This document shows, piece after piece, positions 40,277 through 50,009 of a DNA stretch of 64,000 nucleotides (within the stretch, counting starts at the first letter, position 1; the number at the start of each line of letters is the position of its first letter). Where the stretch lies: the IMG/VR virus record IMGVR_UViG_3300033571_026375, positions 1-64,000 of that record. One strand, 5' to 3'. The stretch is from a virus. The translations under genes and the position numbers were made by a program. The notes beneath the pieces are model-generated. The model made no database searches, was not told the origin of the DNA, and saw only the letters and a program-made list of their open reading frames with translations.

Positions 40277-41178
40277 ATTTAGAGTTCGATAACGACTGTA
40301 AATCTTTTTTAGTAAGTTTGGTCATACATATTATTGTACTTTTATGTATCGCCTCATTTTCTATTCCTGCTCCATCTAAGCATATAACTTTAACTCTTCG
40401 TTTTGACGAGATTTCTACGGTCGAAATCAACGAAGATGAATCTCAGGGCCTAGAAGCACTAGAGATTAGTTCTGCAGAAGTTGTCTCTGATAGGCAGCAA
40501 CAGTCAGAGACTATTCCTGATTTAGACGAGACAGACGTTTCGTTAGAAGTTTCTTTGGAAGAAACATCAGAACTATCCAAACAGGCTACTCTGTTACAAG
40601 AAATTGATATAGAAGATGTGTCACAGATAATTGCGCCTAATAATATAGACATAGTAAATAATCATAGTACTGATAATACCATCAACGAAATCATATCATC
40701 TATATCCGGAGGAATTGTTGCTAACCAGACCTCGTCCCAGGCATTAGGTGAAAATCTAGGAATATCTGGTAGACTTAAAGCTGCTGGGGCAAAAGAAGGA
40801 GATGTTCAAATATCTATGGCATGGAATACCGCAGACGATATAGATCTACATGTATGCTTTACTGCGGGTAATGGTCTTGTCGATACTATAAATTGGATGA
40901 ATAGAATAGGACAGATATCTACTGGTATGCTAGATATAGACATGAACGCCAATTCGGGATTCCTACAACCTCATCCTGTTGAGAATATTTTCTGGCCACA
41001 TGGATCATCTCCCAGAGGATCATTTTCAGTTTATGTTCACTTCTATAGAACATGGACAGGCAATAATAAAGTGCCCGTTATTGTGCGTATAAAAAATAGA
41101 GATCAAACAATGACATATAACATAGTAGCTGTGTTATACAGTTCTCCTCAACTGGTACATCGCTTTAATTCTGAATAG
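40234..41178 (+). CDS. Membrane-anchored protein with YfaP/DUF2135-like domain
   Basis: This 314-residue protein has a single membrane segment at about 24-44 (L-V-S-L-V-I-H-I-I-V-L-L), a long acidic Ser/Glu-rich linker (about 60-170), then a beta-rich domain with I-S-M-A-W-N-T-A-D-D-I-D-L-H-V (about 194-208), L-D-I-D-M-N-A-N, and V-E-N-I-F-W-P-H-G. These motifs match the YfaP/DUF2135 group, common in Planctomycetota and other bacteria. The start is ATG 40234, 9 bases after GGGG; an in-frame TTG at 40225 is less likely. A cell-envelope or virion-associated role is inferred. It overlaps the convergent minus-strand gene by 14 bases. Confidence 0.65.
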   Translation: MESFRRNRQKEAIIDLEFDNDCKSFLVSLVIHIIVLLCIASFSIPAPSKHITLTLRFDEISTVEINEDESQGLEALEISSAEVVSDRQQQSETIPDLDETDVSLEVSLEETSELSKQATLLQEIDIEDVSQIIAPNNIDIVNNHSTDNTINEIISSISGGIVANQTSSQALGENLGISGRLKAAGAKEGDVQISMAWNTADDIDLHVCFTAGNGLVDTINWMNRIGQISTGMLDIDMNANSGFLQPHPVENIFWPHGSSPRGSFSVYVHFYRTWTGNNKVPVIVRIKNRDQTMTYNIVAVLYSSPQLVHRFNSE

Positions 41179-41659
41179 GACCCCACTTGCCAACAGGGCA
41201 ACTGCCATTTTTATGCGCTAATTTATTATTGAAATTCATTTCTCTCACAATAGTACAGCCGCATAGCATACAAGCGTCATTTTGATAATGCTCGCAAGCT
41301 TGACAGATAGCTAGTCTTTGATCTATATCTTCCTTAGAACATAAATTACTAGGATGATCTTCAACTGGCATTAGAACAGGATCCTCGGATGTGGTCTCAG
41401 ATATTTTTTTATTTATATCCTTGGCTAAAAATTCTTGTAATGCTAATTCATCTCCGCTATCCAAAAATTGACTATTAATTTGTTGGTCTGCTGGTCTATT
41501 TTGATTATCTATTTTATCGAAGATTTCATTATGTCGTTTAAAACATATGATATTAGCCTCTGGATCTTCTAAGGCTAAAGTCATACCACAATATTTACAC
41601 TTATATACTTTTTTATTATTAAATACCTGATCTATATATTCGAACTCACAAAAAAACAT
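41165..41659 (-). CDS. Cys-rich zinc-binding protein, unknown
   Basis: This 164-residue protein has an N-terminal C-K-Y-C-G (about 21-25) with a later C and H, and a C-terminal block with R-L-A-I-C-Q-A-C-E-H-Y, D-A-C-M-L-C-G-C and C-P-V-G-K-W, a pattern seen in uncharacterised phage and environmental-bacterial proteins. It is probably a double zinc ribbon linked by an acidic hinge. AAAGGA precedes the start. It is the last gene of the minus-strand tail module, 17 bases after the 2772-residue giant. It may be a tail-assembly or zinc-binding accessory; the function is not known. Confidence 0.6.
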   Translation of the reverse strand: MFFCEFEYIDQVFNNKKVYKCKYCGMTLALEDPEANIICFKRHNEIFDKIDNQNRPADQQINSQFLDSGDELALQEFLAKDINKKISETTSEDPVLMPVEDHPSNLCSKEDIDQRLAICQACEHYQNDACMLCGCTIVREMNFNNKLAHKNGSCPVGKWGPIQN

Positions 41660-41676
41660 AACTAATCATCCTTTCT

Positions 41677-44600
41677 TTAAAATCGAGGACTCGTCCAAAA
41701 TTGTGGGCCTCTAACGGGGGCACCATCCCAGCCAAGTGCTTTATACCAGTCGTCTATATATTGTATCCATGGTGGATATATGTTCAAGGTAGAGCATGTT
41801 GCAGAGCTGCCTTTATCACAAAGAGGTGCTCCAGTACTACTGCAATTTGGATCTCCAGTATTATCTATAACTTCTAAATCAGCAAGACAACAAATGTTTT
41901 GTGCTTGCGGACAGATATAAACATTATATTTATGAGAACAATATAAACTATTATTACAATTAGTATTTTGATTATATAACGGAGATGTGACCGTATAAGT
42001 TGATCCTTCTATGGCTCCTGGTGTAGATGAATCTCCACTGTAGTAAAAATATCTACGGGCTGTGCCTAAGCCCGAGGCATCTCCTAGATTATCTCTATAA
42101 CTAGGTGGGAAGCCCACATAAGGACAACCACCATATAATTGTTGGGCTGCTATAGAAGCATCTTGCCCGCCTTTGCCTATAGTAGCTAAAGACCGTTGAA
42201 TATTTTCTTTATATTCTCTACCAGCCACACATATAAGTGAGCTATCATCTCGTAAAATATCTTGTAGAGTAGCCGGTCTGATATAGTCATATTCATAATA
42301 TGCTATATAAGCTGTCACAACATTATCCACTATTCCGCCACCACGAGTTATTTTTTGTCCGCCCACATTATAAGATTCTATCTGTAATTCACTAACACTA
42401 CCGGGCACTATTCCGTCAATAATATCCTCTTCAGGAATATGGTTTGCTCCTTGGGATAAGTATTGGTATCTTTTTCTTAAAAATTGAGATAATTCCCATT
42501 TCCACTCATCTACTTCTAAACTAGCCAAGGATGCCGAACCCGAACCCCAGTAATCCGTAGTAATTGGCCTATCGCATTCTATTCCCATAGGCATAAATAG
42601 ATCCGACCACCCTCCCATAGTACTTCCAAATTCCCAACAACCATATTCTATAGGACCACCGCCACATTGAGTTCTCCAACTATTACTACCCAATGGATAG
42701 TCTCCTCTATATTCGTAATATATCTGACCTCCACCAACAATGCCTCTACTATTAACATTAGCAAAGTATTTAACTCCTAACACACACTTTCTTTTTTCTT
42801 TTCTGACAAGAAAATTTTGTTTTTGATCAGATACGGACAACTGACCTATTTCTTGAGTACAGTTTTCGCATCTGCTGTCTACAGTATCATCTACATACAA
42901 TTGATCCATAGATGATGAGATATTAATAGTTGGACACGTACTCAAAGATACTGGAAAACAGTATTCTTTTTCTCTAATACGAAATGTTAAAGATTTGCTA
43001 GTATAATTGATTTGAACTAATGGCGTGGCGCACAACGGATTATATTGATCCTCTATCTTTTTTTCGGTCATGAGATAAATATCTCTATAATATGCAACAC
43101 TTCTATCCCCGTATGAGTTCACTCCGCATACATCCTCTCTATCTGCACAAGGATCATATTGTTCTCCGGGTTGCTGTGGCCAATATCCTCCTCCTATACT
43201 TATACCATCATCTTCCGGACTAGCTTGAATATAATCTCCTCTGAAACATGAAGCACAGCCAGGATCGCAGTCCGGCGGACAAATACAACAGGTAGTAGGA
43301 GCACAACACCTGCCACACATTTCAGGTGGTTCTGAGCATCTGCTCACTCCGTAACTTGCGCAACTACAATACTGTGCATCAGGACCCGGACTAAAGAAGG
43401 AATTGCATATGCTCCCAACAACCCAGTCTTGATATTCTTGTACAGAATATGTTGGATATGTCTCTGGTACTCTTCTTAGAGTAGGTAGAGGCCTGAGGTT
43501 TTCCCTATAGGCATGCCCATATAAATTAAATCGAGTTCGACAAAATTGAAATTCATACTTAACATTAATTTCATCTACATTCTCAACAACCTCATCACAT
43601 AAATCGCATTGTTTCTTTCTACAATATCCTACTTCAAAATCAGCACAATTATCTGTTCCTGTAGTATTATAGCCATATGCACAACGATAGGGAATTGCCT
43701 CTTTTCTCATAGTTCCAAAACTTATTGGCCCCCAAACAGGCTTTCCACAAACCCACTGTCTAAACGGAAGGAATTCTCCATTCATAGGAATATTAGTAAT
43801 ATTAGACCAGCAGGATATTGCTCCAGGAAAACCTCTGCTCCATCTAGCTTCCGCATTAGTAAATCCTGCTTGCACACTTCCTCCACTAGCAAGGTTAGAT
43901 GTATCTAGTGTTCGTTTGCATGGATAGCTACTGGTATCAGATATAACACCTGACCTAGCTTGGCCGCTACAAAAAGAAGCGTTTGTAGCGGTAAATAGCG
44001 TAAATACTCTTCTAGCATGAACATTACATTGTCCTTGGAAAACAATCGTTGTATTTTCATCGGCTGAAGTTGGCGGAGCTGGTTTGCTCCATGTATTCCC
44101 CCTATTTGTCCCATCAATCCATAAACCAGGACCATATTGCTGAATTAAATATCTTTTACGCGTTAATACTTCTGCATAAATTAGTATATCGATATTTTTG
44201 TCCCCGATAGTACCTCTAATATAAATTTTATTATTTTCTTTAACAATCTGTAAGTTAGCGGTGATATCATTGATAACTATAGTTGTATTTGATCTAACAC
44301 TCATTACGCCATTAACAATAAGGCTGCCATTAATATTAAGATTATCCATTGGAGCATTTTTATCAAAATTATATAAAATTTGGTTATAAATATCTTTAGC
44401 TTCTACTTTTGGGTCTGAATATTGTATTAAATCATATTTAGAAAGTATCTTATTATTTATACTTAACATTTTTTTATTAATAATTTGTGCTTCTCCATAT
44501 AATATACGGAATAGCATTTCGTTGGCCACCAAGTCTGTATTTGTTACTATAAGATCATGTGTAATATCGGGCGTATTATCCAAAGTTTTTTGATAAATAG

Positions 44601-47600
44601 GATTAATAACAGAAGATTTATAATTAGCAGGAAAAATTTTATCATTATCACATGAAAAAGAATCAAATTCTATCTCATTATTTGGTTCTAACTCAAATCT
44701 TTTAATAGTTATAGGACTGGTATTCCCAACAGTATTATAGATTCCTGCGTCATAGCTTAAAATAAATGGTATTGATGATGTTGTTATATTCTTGATTTCT
44801 TCAACGCCTACTCTATAATTAGAAATCAGTTCTTTCCAGCCCACCTGCATCATACCAGCATTAAGATCTGTATTACATCCTGAATTAGCACATGTGTCGT
44901 CATCTGTATCGCAATGTATCGGATATCTAAAATATGGTGTCTGTCTAGTTAGCGTGGTACTTTTGAAAGATGAAGAATTATCAAATTTAGTAGTAGTAGC
45001 TATATAAGAATTGATTCTTTGAGGTTCAAACCTCTCTCTACAAGTATATCTAGAATCAGTAGATATATTTCGATTTTTTACCGTAGTACTTGATAACCAG
45101 TATGGTGGATCATCAAACCTAAGAGTAGGACTATAAATAGTTTGTGTCGGCACAAAAGCTGACTTCACCAAATTCTCTCCTTGTGTGAAATTGATCCAGA
45201 AATATGGATCCGGAGCAGTATCGGGATTGATAAAACTATTATCAAAATTTGATAAGTTTTTTAGTAGACCGTTCATGCTAATCGTTCCGGTCATTGCTGT
45301 GTTATTCTTTATGCTATCGGCGGCGGCTTCTTTTATCTTTTGATCTATACTAGAGGCTTCTTCTGAGCTTAATAAATTAATATCTATAAATGGTAAATAA
45401 TTATGATATTTTTGTGTTTGTATCGAATATGCTCCATTGTCTCCTATATTATAGGGTTGTAATATATTATAATAGACTAAGTCTTCATGGCTTATATTTA
45501 TAAGTTCTCCATTAATTTCTATTTGATAATTATGTTTTAATTTATCATGATTATTAACAATTATTTTATAGAAATCATTATTGTATGTAGAAGATGGGTA
45601 AAAGTCTTCAGGGTTTACAAAAGCGTCTGTATAAGGATCTAAAATAGTGCCATCATAATTAATAACATCTCCCCACTTACTAGGAATATACTTATTTAAT
45701 AATTTAGAGTCATTTTCGGCTAGTGGAGCGGTAATTGACGTGGTGGTGAACGAATGAAAATTTTTATTATCTCCCGGATTATTAGCCGATCCTAATAAAT
45801 CTATAAAAGTATATTTACTATTTCTGATAGGTAATGTAATAGTAAAAACTGTATATGGTATCATATAGACATCTTCTGTTCTCAAATTTCTAATAGGGCT
45901 TCCATCTTTCTTTACGAATTTAACCAAAACTTTTTTACTTATAATTTTATTAGCGGTATCCCATTTTTTATCATATGGATTGTATGTAGAAAAAGAAAAG
46001 TCGCATGGCTTTTTAGTATTATATACATAACCTTGCTTAGAAATTTTATTAAAATCAATATGCATATCACTAAAAACATGATATAGATAATCATAATCTG
46101 TCCAAATATAAGATGTTCGTACTGATGGAGCTTCTGGTTTAAGACATAGCCAATGAGAACCATCGGCAAATCTAATCATCTGAGCATAATCTAGGGGACT
46201 ACTGGGGTTAAAGTTGGCTATGTCATCCATAGAGCCTAATTCGGTGTCTATAGATGGATCTATTTCTGGAACCATAAAATAATGACGAGTACCCAGTATG
46301 GTAATCTCTTTGGTGCTATTATTATATGAAAAAGCATTAGACAATAATGGAAATTCTGGTAGTGCTTGTTTACTATATTTATAGTGATTATATAAGTAAT
46401 TATATTTTATATGTTTTTTAGGAGCTGCCGGTAACAAAATAGGAAGTCCTTTACTTGATTCTAACTTAGAAATATACTCAAAAATATTAGGACTTCCAAT
46501 ATATTGTTGATTATTTAATAAATATCCTCCTCTATTGGGATGCTGAAACTCATACCAGCGATCATTAACTGATAAATATAGTCTAAGTTTTCTGTGCTTA
46601 TCAAAATTATTAACGTCTCGTATTACATTGAGAACTTGTTGTGTTAAAGAACCATATAAACAGAAACCTTCATCGTACTCTACATTATCAGATATGGGCT
46701 TATCATAAAATAGCTTGTTGTTTTTGATCGGTGTTTTATCCGTTATAGAACTGGTAAGGCCACTATTAGGATGGAAAAAACCCTTTTGTAATATCCCCAT
46801 AGACTGAGCGGGTGGTACTACAAAATTTAAAATTTGTTTTCTAGGAGTTTGATTAATAGACAATGTAACTATAGAAGTTTCGTTGCCCCTAAGAGGAGGA
46901 CTCCAGCGACTATTAGGATTAAAAATAAAATCATGTAACAACTTACCAGATGGTGGATATAAGACGGTGTCTTTTTTTGCACCCCTGGTCGTCATCAATG
47001 CTTCCAAAAAAGGATTCTGTAAATGAGCAGTGATAGTTTTTGGAACACTATCATCTTTGTTTAGGATAACAGACGACTGATTGGCATATAAATCTGTAGA
47101 TCCTCCACCATATTCCAAAGATACTTTAGTAGTAAATCTACGATAATTTTTATTAGGAATATATTCTAAGCCCTCTTCTCGTCCTCCAAATCGAATCAGA
47201 ATGCTCCATTGCGGAGCAAAAAGATCAACATTCTCGGTAACCCTCGCGCGAATATCCGCATGATTTGTAGAAAAATTATTTAAATCGATATTCCAGAAAG
47301 TGTTGGTATAGTTGCGCAAAGTAATCGATGCATTTGAGCCACAGCCATAGGGATTCAACGGATCTATTTTTTTTGATAGTGTGGGCAGAGTGGTGTTTTC
47401 TGCGATTAAAGTTCCAGCATTAAAAATTTTGTCTAAATATATTTGATTATATCCACCATATTTTTTTAATTTAGGAGCATATTTGGTAGATACATTCGGC
47501 GTATATAGATTGGAACTAGAAAATGTGGATGGATTTGGATCGTCGCAAGATATAGGATGGGTGGGAGAAACTGATACGGGCATACATTTGCAAGTGGTTT

Positions 47601-49995
47601 TAACGGGGAATCTTTTGCATTTGGCAGAGGAATCGGATGATGTTTGAAGATATTCGGCTTCTAATTTATATAATTTAATACCAACATCTTTAGTAGCAAA
47701 TTTAATTTGAATTTGATCAATATTAATTTCAGACAAGGAAGAAGTTTTCTCAAAAAATGTCTGATTATCTATGCCAAGAGGAACGCTATTAAAAAATATA
47801 CCTCCTTCTTGATGGAAAGCAACTAAATCGATATGAGGATTAAAAAATAAAGATTTGTATCCTCTTTTCCATCGTATAGTACCATCGGCTACGGTTCTTT
47901 CTGTGCGAGTGCCGCTAGGACTAGGATCTCCTGGAAATTGCGGCGGAGAATTATTGAATCTTCTAGCTAGTGTTTTGTAACAAAAACTATCGTTGCCAGC
48001 TTTAGATCCACATTCTGCACTCTCTACATTTTCTATTAGATAATAGGAGCTGTTTTTATCACAATTATCGCAAAATATACTAGTATCAGTGCCAGCGATT
48101 CTTGGATAAATATCTTCAAAAAATATACAGCCACTAGAAGTAAAAACTGATTTGATTTTTGAACTATTAATATAAACACTAGAAAATAAGCTAAAATTTT
48201 TCCCAATAACCGAACCATCTCCGGTGTTGCAAGTGGGGGCGTACCTCACATCATCCCTAGTTTCTGTTTTAAGCATAGCATCGGAAAAGCCTATCTCTTG
48301 ACTATAACTGAAATTTTTTGTTACCGATCTTTCCGCACACGATTTCATAGGATTACATGTACTAGATCTCCATAGAGAATCTGTTCGTTTAATAACCATA
48401 TCAAAATCTATATCTAAAGCAAATGACGAAGATATTGATTTATCAAAAGTAATTGTAGATTCTGTATTTGGAGGCACCCACAGATATGCTCCATATTTTT
48501 GGCTCAAAGTGGTCAATAATTCTTTTTTATCAGAAATATAGTTTAAATGAGACACAGAATCATATGATGTGCCACTCTGCATATCTCTATTAAGAATATC
48601 TATTTGCTTATAAATATTACGAGGATAATCAAATATGATATTTGTTTTTAAAAGATCTACAGTAATTTTATCATACTGCGGAGAAGTGGCTAGTACAGCG
48701 GCAACTTTGAAGGCATCTATATATGTAACGTCTTGAGTTTGATTTATAACATTATATGCAGTATAAAATTTTTCATATAGATTATTAGATATATAACAAA
48801 ATTGAGATCCACTAGGCACTATGCCAGTAACTTCACCATTATTTATCAACTTTAAACCAGAAGGACAACTTTGTATTTGAGACCTAGGATTTACAGATAA
48901 TGGATTTACTGGATCGGTTGCTGGTTCAGGGCCATCGTTGGTAGCAAAAAAAACATCACCGGGAGGGATGTATAAATCGACGCCGGGTACAGGTCTCGGA
49001 TCATCGCTTGGACTTACTCCTATATTATAGTATCTATACCAACATAAAATACCAGAGCTATAATTCCATTTCCAATATGATCCTATTTTTTGATTTTTAA
49101 TAAAAATGTTTTTATATGATTCTTGATCTATCCCATAGGGTATATTTTTAAATTGATCAGGATTCGGAAGTATATTAATAGGGGTGTCATTGAGAACTTT
49201 TGTTCCTATTAGGCCCCTCAATATCGGATACTGTTCTTGATACCAGTTTTTACTAGGTTCTTCTGTTTCTGGGAGAGACAACATAATAAAATTACCACAA
49301 GTATCACTTAGCATTTGGCTTTTTTTATATGACTTATTATGCAAATATTCTGAATCATGTTGACTATAAAGGGAGTCATATGGAATTTCTGAAATAGTTT
49401 CCTTTAGTCTCCAGTCTATGCACAAGTCCGGACCTAAAATTTTATTGCGCCGACTAGCCGGAATTTTGATAAATCTTTCTTTACCCAGCCCCTGATTATT
49501 ACACGCTGGGAATTGACCATGATATTTAGAGTCTAATAATCCTGTTATATAAGATTGATTAAGCACGGGTATTTTCTGTATAAAATCATCGTTTTTAAAT
49601 CTTGTATCACAAGCACCATTACAACAATCAAAAGTATATGATCGCGGAGACCTTTGTTTTCTATTATCTATAAGACTTGAAGATGTCGAATAAGTTCCAC
49701 AATAATTGCAGCGGTTGTAATCCGTCACTTGATCTTCTATGTCCTGTGGATTTATGCTGCCATCGGTACAATTACAAGGATTAAATGTGGGTGATGGGCC
49801 GGTGCGAGGCTTAATTAATGGCTCTACATATTCTATACTAGAATTAGTACCAGCAACCCATATAGGTTGCCATACGCCACTTAATCCGGGTTTATATCCT
49901 GGTATCATAGAAGATAGCCAAGATATATCAAAATCTTTAATATTTATATCTTTGATATCAGCAATTAACGATTTGCGAAAAATAGAGCACGACAT
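41677..49995 (-). CDS. Giant Cys-rich tail-associated protein (2772 residues)
   Basis: This single uninterrupted frame of 8.3 kb is Ser, Asn, Tyr, Pro and Cys rich with no obvious enzyme motif. The N-terminal 150 residues hold several Cys pairs (C-N-C, C-N-Y-C-G). A dense Cys cluster at about 2215-2260 (C-C-A-P-T-T-C-C-I-C-P-P-D-C-D...) is very unusual for phage proteins and suggests zinc sites or disulfides. AGGAAATAAAT precedes the ATG. It lies between the hub-like protein and the small Cys-rich protein in the tail module, so it is probably a baseplate, central-fibre or host-contacting protein. The open frame over this length shows strong selection. Confidence 0.65.
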   Translation of the reverse strand: MSCSIFRKSLIADIKDINIKDFDISWLSSMIPGYKPGLSGVWQPIWVAGTNSSIEYVEPLIKPRTGPSPTFNPCNCTDGSINPQDIEDQVTDYNRCNYCGTYSTSSSLIDNRKQRSPRSYTFDCCNGACDTRFKNDDFIQKIPVLNQSYITGLLDSKYHGQFPACNNQGLGKERFIKIPASRRNKILGPDLCIDWRLKETISEIPYDSLYSQHDSEYLHNKSYKKSQMLSDTCGNFIMLSLPETEEPSKNWYQEQYPILRGLIGTKVLNDTPINILPNPDQFKNIPYGIDQESYKNIFIKNQKIGSYWKWNYSSGILCWYRYYNIGVSPSDDPRPVPGVDLYIPPGDVFFATNDGPEPATDPVNPLSVNPRSQIQSCPSGLKLINNGEVTGIVPSGSQFCYISNNLYEKFYTAYNVINQTQDVTYIDAFKVAAVLATSPQYDKITVDLLKTNIIFDYPRNIYKQIDILNRDMQSGTSYDSVSHLNYISDKKELLTTLSQKYGAYLWVPPNTESTITFDKSISSSFALDIDFDMVIKRTDSLWRSSTCNPMKSCAERSVTKNFSYSQEIGFSDAMLKTETRDDVRYAPTCNTGDGSVIGKNFSLFSSVYINSSKIKSVFTSSGCIFFEDIYPRIAGTDTSIFCDNCDKNSSYYLIENVESAECGSKAGNDSFCYKTLARRFNNSPPQFPGDPSPSGTRTERTVADGTIRWKRGYKSLFFNPHIDLVAFHQEGGIFFNSVPLGIDNQTFFEKTSSLSEINIDQIQIKFATKDVGIKLYKLEAEYLQTSSDSSAKCKRFPVKTTCKCMPVSVSPTHPISCDDPNPSTFSSSNLYTPNVSTKYAPKLKKYGGYNQIYLDKIFNAGTLIAENTTLPTLSKKIDPLNPYGCGSNASITLRNYTNTFWNIDLNNFSTNHADIRARVTENVDLFAPQWSILIRFGGREEGLEYIPNKNYRRFTTKVSLEYGGGSTDLYANQSSVILNKDDSVPKTITAHLQNPFLEALMTTRGAKKDTVLYPPSGKLLHDFIFNPNSRWSPPLRGNETSIVTLSINQTPRKQILNFVVPPAQSMGILQKGFFHPNSGLTSSITDKTPIKNNKLFYDKPISDNVEYDEGFCLYGSLTQQVLNVIRDVNNFDKHRKLRLYLSVNDRWYEFQHPNRGGYLLNNQQYIGSPNIFEYISKLESSKGLPILLPAAPKKHIKYNYLYNHYKYSKQALPEFPLLSNAFSYNNSTKEITILGTRHYFMVPEIDPSIDTELGSMDDIANFNPSSPLDYAQMIRFADGSHWLCLKPEAPSVRTSYIWTDYDYLYHVFSDMHIDFNKISKQGYVYNTKKPCDFSFSTYNPYDKKWDTANKIISKKVLVKFVKKDGSPIRNLRTEDVYMIPYTVFTITLPIRNSKYTFIDLLGSANNPGDNKNFHSFTTTSITAPLAENDSKLLNKYIPSKWGDVINYDGTILDPYTDAFVNPEDFYPSSTYNNDFYKIIVNNHDKLKHNYQIEINGELINISHEDLVYYNILQPYNIGDNGAYSIQTQKYHNYLPFIDINLLSSEEASSIDQKIKEAAADSIKNNTAMTGTISMNGLLKNLSNFDNSFINPDTAPDPYFWINFTQGENLVKSAFVPTQTIYSPTLRFDDPPYWLSSTTVKNRNISTDSRYTCRERFEPQRINSYIATTTKFDNSSSFKSTTLTRQTPYFRYPIHCDTDDDTCANSGCNTDLNAGMMQVGWKELISNYRVGVEEIKNITTSSIPFILSYDAGIYNTVGNTSPITIKRFELEPNNEIEFDSFSCDNDKIFPANYKSSVINPIYQKTLDNTPDITHDLIVTNTDLVANEMLFRILYGEAQIINKKMLSINNKILSKYDLIQYSDPKVEAKDIYNQILYNFDKNAPMDNLNINGSLIVNGVMSVRSNTTIVINDITANLQIVKENNKIYIRGTIGDKNIDILIYAEVLTRKRYLIQQYGPGLWIDGTNRGNTWSKPAPPTSADENTTIVFQGQCNVHARRVFTLFTATNASFCSGQARSGVISDTSSYPCKRTLDTSNLASGGSVQAGFTNAEARWSRGFPGAISCWSNITNIPMNGEFLPFRQWVCGKPVWGPISFGTMRKEAIPYRCAYGYNTTGTDNCADFEVGYCRKKQCDLCDEVVENVDEINVKYEFQFCRTRFNLYGHAYRENLRPLPTLRRVPETYPTYSVQEYQDWVVGSICNSFFSPGPDAQYCSCASYGVSRCSEPPEMCGRCCAPTTCCICPPDCDPGCASCFRGDYIQASPEDDGISIGGGYWPQQPGEQYDPCADREDVCGVNSYGDRSVAYYRDIYLMTEKKIEDQYNPLCATPLVQINYTSKSLTFRIREKEYCFPVSLSTCPTINISSSMDQLYVDDTVDSRCENCTQEIGQLSVSDQKQNFLVRKEKRKCVLGVKYFANVNSRGIVGGGQIYYEYRGDYPLGSNSWRTQCGGGPIEYGCWEFGSTMGGWSDLFMPMGIECDRPITTDYWGSGSASLASLEVDEWKWELSQFLRKRYQYLSQGANHIPEEDIIDGIVPGSVSELQIESYNVGGQKITRGGGIVDNVVTAYIAYYEYDYIRPATLQDILRDDSSLICVAGREYKENIQRSLATIGKGGQDASIAAQQLYGGCPYVGFPPSYRDNLGDASGLGTARRYFYYSGDSSTPGAIEGSTYTVTSPLYNQNTNCNNSLYCSHKYNVYICPQAQNICCLADLEVIDNTGDPNCSSTGAPLCDKGSSATCSTLNIYPPWIQYIDDWYKALGWDGAPVRGPQFWTSPRF

Positions 49996-50009
49996 ATTTA
50001 TTTCCTATA

